Notes under the pieces: model-generated
Told to the model about the DNA's origin: nothing
What the model saw: the letters and a program-made list of their open reading frames with translations, nothing else
The model's database searches: none
Assembly: GCA_024699355.1 (NCBI GenBank)
Contig: JAILPR010000075.1
Span: forward strand, 1 to 32,062
Length of the DNA stretch: 32,062 nt
Reading direction: 5' to 3'
Source: Lachnospiraceae bacterium
GTDB lineage: Bacteria > Bacillota > Clostridia > Lachnospirales > Lachnospiraceae
Shown: positions 23,895-30,554 of the stretch, piece by piece
Layout of the letters: each line of letters opens with the position of its first letter
How positions within the stretch are numbered: position 1 is the first letter of the stretch
Program-made: the position numbers and the translations under genes

Positions 23895-25697
23895 ATGGAA
23901 AATACAGTAATCAAAGAACGCATCGTAAAACTTCGTGATGCAATGAAACAGCACGGCATCGATTATTATCTGATCACAACGGCAGATTATCACTGCTCGG
24001 AGTATGTCAGTGATTTCTTTAAATGCCGTGAATATTTCTGCGGGTTTACCGGCTCAAACGGAAACCTTCTGGTATCTCAGAAGGATGCCGGTCTTTGGAC
24101 CGATGGCCGCTATTTTGTGCAGGCAGAAAAAGAATTGGAAGGAACGGGCGTGACGCTCTTTCGGATGGGCGATGAAGGGGTGCCGACCATTGCGGAATTT
24201 TTACAAAAGGAACTGCAGGAAGGCATGGTCCTGGGCTTTGACGGAAGGTGCGTGGATACTTCCTACGGTCTGATCCTGGAAAAGGCACTGAAGAAAAAGA
24301 AGATCCGCTTTGACTATCTGGCAGATCTATCTTCCGGGATCTGGACGGATCGTCCGCAGATGCCATCGCATCCGCTCTGGCTGCTTGATGAAGCAAAGTG
24401 CGGCAGAAGCGTGGAAGAAAAACTGGAACTGATCCGCGAGAAGATGAAGGAACAGGAGGCATCCTATCTGGTGCTTTCCAAACTGGATGATCTGATGTGG
24501 CTCTTAAATATCCGCGGCGGCGATGTGGAATGTAATCCCGTGGCGATGAGCTATGGCGTGATCGGACTTGATTCGATGCTTTTCTTTGTACAGGAGAGCG
24601 AGGTGACGGATGAGGCCCGTGCGTTCCTGACACAAAAGAAGGTTACCATCAAGCCGTATGAAGAGATGACGGACTTTATCCGCGATTGTGACTGGAAGGG
24701 ACAACGCGTCATGATCGATCCGGAGAACATCAGCTATCTGCTGATGAAACAGATCTCTGCAAAAACCGAAACCGTTCATGCGGAGAATCCGACCGAATGG
24801 TACAAGGCGGTCAAGACGGAGGCAGAGCTTGCGCAGATCCGTGACGTTTATGCGGAGGATTCCGCGGCTGTCTGCAAATTTATTTACTGGGTAAAACAGA
24901 ATATCGGAAACATCCCGATGAGTGAGCTCTCGGCACAGGAGAAGATGGATTCTCTGCGTCGTGAGATCTCTGATTATGTGGATCTGTCCTTTACGACGAT
25001 CAGTGCCTATGGCCCGAATGCAGCGATGATGCATTATGAGGCGACACCGGAAAGTTACAGTGAATTAAAGCCGGAGGGCTTTTTGCTGGTGGATTCCGGC
25101 GGGCAGTACCTGCGCGGTACGACCGATGTGACCAGAACGATCGCGCTTGGTAAGATCAGTGATGAGATGAAGTTGCATTATTCCAAGACGGCTGCCGGCA
25201 TGTTACAGCTTGCAGCAGGCAAGTTCCTGTACGGATGCGGCGGACGTAATGTTGATATCCTGGCACGTGAGCCGCTCTGGGAGCTTGGGATCGATTATAA
25301 ATGTGGCACAGGCCATGGCATCGGTTACATCTTAAATGTCCATGAGGGACCGCATAATATTCGTTGGAAAGCCGGTGCACACAATCCGGACGCTGTGCTC
25401 GAAGCGGGCATGATCGTCTCGGATGAGCCGGGCGTTTATATTGCCGGAAGCCATGGCATCCGTATTGAGAACATCCTGGAAGTCCGCAAGGATGTGCATA
25501 ACGGAGACGGCCAGTTTATGAGCTTTGGCATGTTGACCTATGCGCCACTTGAGAGAGAAGCGCTGGACAAACAGTATCTGACCGAGAAAGACATCGAACG
25601 AATCAATGCATATCATGCAGCGACTTACGAAAAGGTAAAGAAGTATCTGAACGCCGAAGAGGCGGCATGGCTCTATGAGGTGACCAGACCGTTATAA
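23895..25697 (+). CDS. M24-family aminopeptidase P (Xaa-Pro aminopeptidase)
   Basis: This 600-residue member of the long, three-domain aminopeptidase P group has two creatinase-like N-terminal domains (about 1-305) and a pita-bread catalytic domain (about 310-535), then a C-terminal extension with the YLTEKD...INAYH pattern of this subfamily. The five metal ligands are visible: Asp400 (LLVDSGG), Asp411 (TTDVTRT), His474 (GTGHGIGYILNVHEGP), Glu511 (SDEPGVY) and Glu525 (GIRIEN). It should remove N-terminal residues preceding proline from peptides, with two Mn ions, in the cytoplasm (no signal peptide). AAGAAGGAA precedes the ATG. Its last codons form the first unit of a 38-bp tandem repeat that runs to the next gene. 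Confidence 0.93.
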   Translation: MENTVIKERIVKLRDAMKQHGIDYYLITTADYHCSEYVSDFFKCREYFCGFTGSNGNLLVSQKDAGLWTDGRYFVQAEKELEGTGVTLFRMGDEGVPTIAEFLQKELQEGMVLGFDGRCVDTSYGLILEKALKKKKIRFDYLADLSSGIWTDRPQMPSHPLWLLDEAKCGRSVEEKLELIREKMKEQEASYLVLSKLDDLMWLLNIRGGDVECNPVAMSYGVIGLDSMLFFVQESEVTDEARAFLTQKKVTIKPYEEMTDFIRDCDWKGQRVMIDPENISYLLMKQISAKTETVHAENPTEWYKAVKTEAELAQIRDVYAEDSAAVCKFIYWVKQNIGNIPMSELSAQEKMDSLRREISDYVDLSFTTISAYGPNAAMMHYEATPESYSELKPEGFLLVDSGGQYLRGTTDVTRTIALGKISDEMKLHYSKTAAGMLQLAAGKFLYGCGGRNVDILAREPLWELGIDYKCGTGHGIGYILNVHEGPHNIRWKAGAHNPDAVLEAGMIVSDEPGVYIAGSHGIRIENILEVRKDVHNGDGQFMSFGMLTYAPLEREALDKQYLTEKDIERINAYHAATYEKVKKYLNAEEAAWLYEVTRPL

Positions 25698-25824
25698 GAG
25701 TCATAGGATGCTATGAGGTGACCGGACCGTTATAAGAGTCATAGGACGCTATGAGGTGACCGGACCGTTATAAGAGCCGCATGGAGGTATGATCTGACCG
25801 GACCGCGTAGGAGACCACATGGAA
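25673..25824 (+). repeat. 38-bp tandem repeat, three clear copies plus one diverged copy
   Basis: Units start at 25673, 25711, 25749 and about 25787. Each of the first three contains CTATGAGGTGACC, GGACCG or AGACCG, and TTATAAGAG. Copy 1 encodes the last residues of the aminopeptidase (YEVTRPL and TAA). Copies 2 and 3 are noncoding. Copy 4 is diverged and carries the TAGGAGA ribosome site and ATG of the diguanylate cyclase gene. Copies 1 and 2 differ at only two positions, so the duplication is recent. Unit length 38 breaks the reading frame between copies. Confidence 0.92.
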
Positions 25825-27426
25825 CTGACATCCGCACAGGAAGAAATCATCAAACTGAAAGACGAGATCAATGAGATCCGCTTCAATGATCCCAAACGCG
25901 TCATCGAACTGGCACATCAGGTGCTGGCACTTGATGAAGCGGATGAGGAGCATCCCGAGCATGGCTTTGCCATGTTCTCGATCGGTGATGCGTACTACAC
26001 GATGGGCGACAGCGACAAATGTCTGCAATACATTAACCATGCCGTTGTGGAGTTTCACCGGACCGCGGATTGGGAGAAACTGGGGGAGTGCTTTAATCTG
26101 ATGGGCATCATGTTTTCCCATCAGGGCAATATGGCCAATGCCCTGGATAGTTACTATGCAGGCATCAACCTGGCAGAGACCTATCATCTGGATTTTTTGG
26201 GGGCGATGATCTATCAGAACTTTGCGGAACTGTGTGATCGTACCAACAATGTGGAAGAAGCACTCAGAAAAGCATATCAGAGTCAGGAATATATCAATCG
26301 CCTCACCCATCATCATCGCAGGGATGAACTTTACATGGCCAACCAGGTGTCGATCATCAAAGCCAATCTAAAGCTCCATCAGCTGGAGACTGCAGAGGAT
26401 CATCATGAAGATCTGCAGGATTTTTTGCTGGCGCATCCCGAGTATCAGGATGACCTGGATGTGCTTTTGATGGAGATGTTACTTGCCAAAGAACAGGGCA
26501 GACTCGGTGCTTCTCTGGATCTGCTCGATAAGGCCTATCAGGCATTTATGAAATACCCTTACGGAATCGACTTCTTCTGGGAAGGGTTTGAACTGATGGA
26601 ACAGATGGAAGAGCACGGGATGGAAGAGCAGCTTGAGGTGATCATTTCGCACATCAAGCACGGCGTTCAGGGAGACGGTTTTCCTGATCTGCTCATGCGT
26701 CTCTCCAAGTTCCGGATCGATCTGCTGACCAGGCAGGGAAATCAACAGGGACTTCTCGAAGAACTGAAAGTTTATTGCGGCTATGTTGATATGCAGACAA
26801 AGCAGAACTATCGCAACATGTATCAGTTCATTGAACTGCAGGATTCCTTAAAACAGTCGAATCAGCAAAATGCGCTCCTGCAGCAGCGTGCCGAAACGGA
26901 TGAACTGACCGCGATCGCCAACAGAAGGCGCTTAAATGAAGTCTCCGATCATTTCTTTGAAAATGCGATGAGCACCAAGAAGAACTTTGGCGTGGAGATG
27001 CTTGATATCGATAAATTTAAACTGGTCAACGATCAGTTCGGACATATCGTCGGCGATGCCTGTCTGGTCGCACTGGCAGATGTCCTTCGCACCGTGCAGA
27101 ATGAACACGTATTTGTCGCCAGATACGGCGGAGATGAATTCTTTATTCTGTTTCTGGGACTTTCACGGGATGAAATCTCAGCCATCTGTCAAAAGATCGC
27201 CAAAACGATGTCAGAGGTGATCGTTGACCGGAATCTGCCGCAGTTTACGATCTCGCAGGGCGTTTGTGAGCGTATCCCGCTGGGGCCGAATAAGCTTTGG
27301 GATTTTACGTCGCTGGCGGATCTGGCGCTGTATGAGAGTAAGCGCCGCGGTGGGAACACCACGATTATTGTGCAAAATAGCCAAGAATTAAAGCAGATTT
27401 CCTTAAAAGGGTCTGAAAAAAGATAA
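25819..27426 (+). CDS. TPR-like GGDEF protein, probable diguanylate cyclase
   Basis: This 535-residue cytoplasmic protein has an N-terminal helical repeat region of TPR type (about residues 10-330, for example GFAMFSIGDAYYTMGDSDKCLQYINHAV), a coiled-coil linker (340-358) and a GGDEF domain (360-520). The signature RYGGDEFF (435-442) is intact, and DIDKFKLVND supplies the metal aspartate, so it should make c-di-GMP from two GTP. No RxxD inhibitory site is seen five residues before GGDEF. The TPR part probably binds a protein partner. TAGGAGA (25808-25814), inside the last tandem repeat unit, precedes the ATG. It opposes the probable EAL phosphodiesterase at 18571. A 9-bp hairpin about 56 bases after the stop may end transcription. 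Confidence 0.92.
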   Translation: MELTSAQEEIIKLKDEINEIRFNDPKRVIELAHQVLALDEADEEHPEHGFAMFSIGDAYYTMGDSDKCLQYINHAVVEFHRTADWEKLGECFNLMGIMFSHQGNMANALDSYYAGINLAETYHLDFLGAMIYQNFAELCDRTNNVEEALRKAYQSQEYINRLTHHHRRDELYMANQVSIIKANLKLHQLETAEDHHEDLQDFLLAHPEYQDDLDVLLMEMLLAKEQGRLGASLDLLDKAYQAFMKYPYGIDFFWEGFELMEQMEEHGMEEQLEVIISHIKHGVQGDGFPDLLMRLSKFRIDLLTRQGNQQGLLEELKVYCGYVDMQTKQNYRNMYQFIELQDSLKQSNQQNALLQQRAETDELTAIANRRRLNEVSDHFFENAMSTKKNFGVEMLDIDKFKLVNDQFGHIVGDACLVALADVLRTVQNEHVFVARYGGDEFFILFLGLSRDEISAICQKIAKTMSEVIVDRNLPQFTISQGVCERIPLGPNKLWDFTSLADLALYESKRRGGNTTIIVQNSQELKQISLKGSEKR

Positions 27427-27452
27427 AAAAATTGTGAACTGTCTGAATACTA

Positions 27453-27481
27453 TTGCCTAAACGGACCGGACATATTATAAT
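27453..27481 (+). promoter_or_regulatory. Promoter of the structured noncoding RNA
   Basis: TTGCCT (27453-27458) and TATAAT (27476-27481) are spaced by 17 bp, with a predicted start near 27488. No gene starts for 250 bases downstream, and a terminator ends that stretch at 27705, which defines an independent RNA transcription unit. Confidence 0.75.
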
Positions 27482-27515
27482 AAAGCCAACCTGAGATGTT
27501 GGTTTTCGTTTATTT
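27482..27515 (+). terminator. Hairpin overlapping the RNA promoter, possible terminator of the diguanylate cyclase gene
   Basis: AAAGCCAAC (27482-27490) pairs with GTTGGTTTT (27498-27506) over 9 bp with one G-U, followed by TCGTTTATTT. It could end the upstream transcript. It also overlaps the predicted 5' end of the noncoding RNA, so only one of the two readings may matter. Confidence 0.5.
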
Positions 27516-27705
27516 GATCCTACATCACTTTAAACGGGATTCCTATATTGCTTTGCAGATGCCAGGCCTCCGATCGTAAGATTTTGTGCAGGGGAAGGCA
27601 GAAGTAAAGTTGCGGTTGCCCACCTAGCTTATCGCTAGGAGTCAATTGCGGGAACCGGCGTTTCGGGCATATGATAATCGAGCAGGTCACTGCTCGATTT
27701 TTTTT
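27488..27705 (+). ncRNA. ssrS: Structured noncoding RNA, probably 6S RNA
   Basis: The unit of about 215 nt has its own promoter and a strong terminator and no convincing reading frame. Near the 5' end is CTGAGATGTT, which I recall in the same place in E. coli 6S RNA. The 3' half folds well: CGGTT-g-CCC (27613-27621) with GGGAACCG (27650-27657), enclosing CCTAGC (27623-27628) and GCTAGG (27634-27639). ATGCC (27559-27563) can pair with GGCAT (27666-27670). CACCTAG at 27621-27627 also resembles the template region of B. subtilis 6S-1 as I recall it. 6S RNA mimics an open promoter and binds sigma-A RNA polymerase. The name rests on memory and partial folding. A riboswitch is less likely because the terminator precedes a gene lacking obvious regulation. 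Confidence 0.55.
27676..27705 (+). terminator. Intrinsic terminator of the noncoding RNA
   Basis: The stem AATCGAGCAG (27676-27685) and CTGCTCGATT (27690-27699) is perfect over 10 bp, with loop GTCA and a run of eight T. Confidence 0.92.
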
Positions 27706-27736
27706 GACTCGCTTTCAGCGGGCTGACAAACACGAA

Positions 27737-29179
27737 ATGAATCGCATGAAACGAACAACATTCTCCCGGGAAAACTTCATATGGGCTCTTTACCTGGGCG
27801 CCTATCTGGGGCTTGCGGTGGTGCTGGCGCTTTTTCAGCCGGCTGTCGATCCGCTTCATGATCCCGGGTATATGCCGCCGGATGAGCATTTCCGCTATCT
27901 GATCCCGAAGTTTATTTATACGCACGGGGCGTTGCCGACCGGTCTCGAAGAAGAGGTACGGATCACCGGCTGCGGTTTTTCTTACGGGTTATACAATGTA
28001 CTGCCGTATATCATCCAGGCCGGTGTGATGAAGATCGTATCCTTTTTTACGGTAAGCGAAGGAGCGCTTTTACTGGCAGCCCGCATGACGAATGTGGGAT
28101 TCGGGCTTGTGATGGCCATCGTGATCGTGAAACTGGCAAAGCGGCTGTTTACAGAGCCCGTATATGCCTGGCTGATGGCTTGTGCGATCACGTTTTTGCC
28201 TGAAAATCTCTTTGTGCATTCCTATGTCAATACGGATTCGGCCTCACTCCTTTCAGTGGCGCTGATGCTCTATGCACTGGTTTGGGCATATCAGGACGGC
28301 TTTCGGGTAAGCAATTCTCTGGTACTGTCTCTGGGCGTGATCCTTTGTGCACTTTCGTATTACAATACCTATGGCTTTATCCTGGGCAGTATCGTGCTGT
28401 TTATCGGATATCATATCTCCCGGAAAGACGGCAAAGTGCAGTTTGCCTATCAGCCGTTTCTTCGTTACGGCGCACTCATCTGTATCGTGGTGCTTTTGGG
28501 CATCGGCTGGTGGTTTATCAGAGCCTATATCGTTCTGGATGGGGATTTCCTTGGCTTATCGACCAAGCGGGAGCTGGCTCTCTTGTATGCTTTTGATGAG
28601 GTCAGTCCGTTAAATACCTACCGGGCCCGCGGCTATACCATCATGGAAATGTTTGCGGAGCATCCGGATTTTTCGGAATGCCTCTACAACAGCTTTGTCG
28701 CGACCTACGGGACCTTAAGCATTCCGGGGACGTGGTCGATCTATGCTTCTTATAAAGTGTTTTTCCTGATGGGCATCTTTGGCATCATCATCGAGATCAT
28801 CGGGAGAGTGTACGATCGCATCCGGGGGGCGTACCAATATGATCGAAGAGCCGTGATGAGTGCAAAAGAAGTGCTCTTTCACATTGTGATGGTCGTATGT
28901 ATGATCCTGCCGCTTGTGATCCTGATCCGGTATTGCTATACCATGGATTATCAGCATCAGGGGAGATACCTGCTGTCGGCATCGATCCCGCTCATGTACT
29001 ATATGGTGCGCGGCTTTCGCTATCTTGCCAATCTGCGGATCGGACCGGTGCAGTGGCCGGCGTTTCTGGTAAAGATCGCCCTGGTCATTGCCTACGTGAT
29101 CGCCATCGAAGCAAGCTTCCAGATGGTTTTTGTGCAGGCACTGCCCAAATACCTTGAAGTTCTGCAATTTGCAGGGTGA
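27737..29179 (+). CDS. Polytopic membrane protein, GT-C glycosyltransferase-like (DUF2142-like)
   Basis: This protein is about 480 residues with ten or more hydrophobic segments. An early extracytoplasmic motif, PPDEHFRYL, with its acidic pair near the first membrane segment, and a late QHQGRYLLSASIP motif fit GT-C type lipid-sugar-dependent glycosyltransferases and DUF2142-like proteins. They typically modify cell-surface polysaccharide or protein outside the membrane. The donor and acceptor are unknown. The chosen ATG (27737) gives a basic N-terminus before the first segment; a second in-frame ATG is at 27746. Neither has a clear ribosome site. The reading frame opens at 27671, but that part overlaps the terminator. 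No promoter is visible after the terminator. No other surface-polysaccharide genes are nearby. Confidence 0.7.
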   Translation: MNRMKRTTFSRENFIWALYLGAYLGLAVVLALFQPAVDPLHDPGYMPPDEHFRYLIPKFIYTHGALPTGLEEEVRITGCGFSYGLYNVLPYIIQAGVMKIVSFFTVSEGALLLAARMTNVGFGLVMAIVIVKLAKRLFTEPVYAWLMACAITFLPENLFVHSYVNTDSASLLSVALMLYALVWAYQDGFRVSNSLVLSLGVILCALSYYNTYGFILGSIVLFIGYHISRKDGKVQFAYQPFLRYGALICIVVLLGIGWWFIRAYIVLDGDFLGLSTKRELALLYAFDEVSPLNTYRARGYTIMEMFAEHPDFSECLYNSFVATYGTLSIPGTWSIYASYKVFFLMGIFGIIIEIIGRVYDRIRGAYQYDRRAVMSAKEVLFHIVMVVCMILPLVILIRYCYTMDYQHQGRYLLSASIPLMYYMVRGFRYLANLRIGPVQWPAFLVKIALVIAYVIAIEASFQMVFVQALPKYLEVLQFAG

Positions 29180-29193
29180 GCGGAAATTAGGGC

Positions 29194-29222
29194 TTGCATC
29201 CTTCGAAAATATGGCTTAAACT
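29194..29222 (+). promoter_or_regulatory. Candidate promoter of the pheST operon
   Basis: TTGCAT (29194-29199) and TAAACT (29217-29222) have 17-bp spacing. The start would be near 29229, just before the T-box leader. Confidence 0.55.
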
Positions 29223-29228
29223 AATTAA

Positions 29229-29481
29229 AGTTTTTAAATACCGCATAAATGCTGAGAGATCGCATAAAATGTTTTCACTTCGTTCAGAGAGAGAAAGTCG
29301 CCGGCTGAAAGCTTTCTTACGTTCAATGGGAGCATATCTTCACGATGGAGCAGCTGTGATGAAAGAGCAGTAGTCGCAGACGTTGATGCACGTTACGCAA
29401 AAAGGAGTGCCTGCTTAGCAGGAATCAGGGTGGTACCACGGATCATTCGTCCCTCATATCGTGAGATATGAGGGATTTTTT
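29229..29481 (+). promoter_or_regulatory. T-box leader (tRNA-Phe sensing) upstream of pheST
   Basis: The T-box sequence AGGGTGGTACCACGG (29427-29441) is exact. Stem I lies in about 29250-29335, with CAGAGAGAG bulge-type sequence at 29285-29293. A TTC phenylalanine specifier (29322-29324) is followed by A and then TGGGAGC. The terminator is CCCTCATATC (29451-29460) with GATATGAGGG (29465-29474) and a T-run to 29481. Uncharged tRNA-Phe should stabilise the antiterminator and allow transcription of pheS and pheT. It fills nearly all of the 335-base gap between the membrane protein and pheS. Confidence 0.93.
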
Positions 29482-29514
29482 ATTGTTTAGCGAAAGGAAG
29501 AAAGGATCAAAATC

Positions 29515-30531
29515 ATGGAAAAACTGGATCAGATCAAAGAGGAAGCGTTGCAGCAGATCAAGCAGGCAGGCGCACTCGAGAAACTGAATGATGTTCGTGT
29601 GAATTTCCTTGGAAAGAAGGGCGAACTGACGGCAGTACTTAAGAGCATGAAAGATGTCGCACCGGAGGATCGTCCGAAGGTCGGTCAGATGGTCAATCAG
29701 GCGCGTGAAGAGATCGAAAACGCACTGGAAAATGCCAAGAAAAGCATGGAGCGAGAGATCCGCGAAGCAAAGCTCAAAGCGGAAGTCATCGACGTTACAC
29801 TGCCGAGTAAGAAAAACAACGTCGGACATCGTCATCCGAACTTTATCGCCCTTGAAGAAATCGAGCGGATCTTTGTCGGTATGGGCTATGAAGTCGTAGA
29901 AGGTCCGGAGATCGAATATGATTACTATAACTTTGAAGCACTGAATATCCCGGCGGATCATCCGGCCAAGGATGAGCAGGATACGTTCTACATCAACAAA
30001 GACATCCTGCTGCGTACCCAGACTTCTTCCTGCCAGGTACATGAAATGGAAAAGGGAAAGATGCCGATCCGTATGCTTGCACCGGGTAGAGTATTCCGTT
30101 CCGATGAAGTCGATGCGACTCATTCGCCGAGCTTCCATCAGGTGGAAGGCATGGTCATCGACAAAGACATCACCTTCTCTGATCTGAAAGGTACCCTGGC
30201 GGAGTTTGCCAAGGAGATGTTCGGAGAGGATACGAAAGTAAAATTCCGTCCGCATCACTTCCCGTTTACCGAGCCGAGCGCAGAGATGGATGTTTCCTGC
30301 TTTAAATGCGGCGGCAAGGGTTGCAGATTCTGTAAGGGCGAGGGCTGGATCGAGATCCTCGGCTGCGGCATGGTTCATCCGAAGGTCTTAAAGATGAGCG
30401 GTATCGATCCGGAGAAGTACACCGGTTTTGCATTCGGTGTGGGTCTTGAGCGTATCGCACTTCTGAAATACGAGATCGATGATATGAGACTGCTCTATGA
30501 AAATGATACACGTTTCTTAAAGCAGTTCTAA
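29515..30531 (+). CDS. pheS: Phenylalanyl-tRNA synthetase alpha subunit
   Basis: This 338-residue catalytic subunit of the (alpha-beta)2 PheRS joins phenylalanine to tRNA-Phe. The N-terminal coiled coil (about residues 1-90) binds tRNA. Class II motifs follow: HPNFIALEEIERIF, then the motif 2 region ATHSPSFHQVEGMVID, and motif 3 GFAFGVGLERIALLKYEIDDMR. A four-cysteine cluster, Cys262, Cys265, Cys270 and Cys273 (CFKCGGKGCRFC), may bind zinc; this insert is known in many bacterial PheS proteins. GAAAGGAAGAAAGGA precedes the ATG. It is controlled by the T-box upstream and is followed by pheT 23 bases later. Confidence 0.96.
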   Translation: MEKLDQIKEEALQQIKQAGALEKLNDVRVNFLGKKGELTAVLKSMKDVAPEDRPKVGQMVNQAREEIENALENAKKSMEREIREAKLKAEVIDVTLPSKKNNVGHRHPNFIALEEIERIFVGMGYEVVEGPEIEYDYYNFEALNIPADHPAKDEQDTFYINKDILLRTQTSSCQVHEMEKGKMPIRMLAPGRVFRSDEVDATHSPSFHQVEGMVIDKDITFSDLKGTLAEFAKEMFGEDTKVKFRPHHFPFTEPSAEMDVSCFKCGGKGCRFCKGEGWIEILGCGMVHPKVLKMSGIDPEKYTGFAFGVGLERIALLKYEIDDMRLLYENDTRFLKQF

Positions 30532-30554
30532 GTACGGATATTGGAGGATAAATC

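Noticed and set aside
25673..25824. The regularly spaced repeat as a CRISPR array
   Set aside because: The 38-bp units are contiguous with no unique spacers, the first is inside a coding region, and no cas genes are present.
27541..27670. A c-di-GMP, cobalamin or other known riboswitch before the membrane protein gene
   Set aside because: I could not find the conserved core motifs of those classes, and the unit has a promoter and terminator of its own; 6S-like RNA fits better.
29443..30378. A 311-codon minus-strand frame opposite pheS
   Set aside because: It mirrors the codon pattern of pheS, covers its conserved motifs, and has no recognisable protein features.
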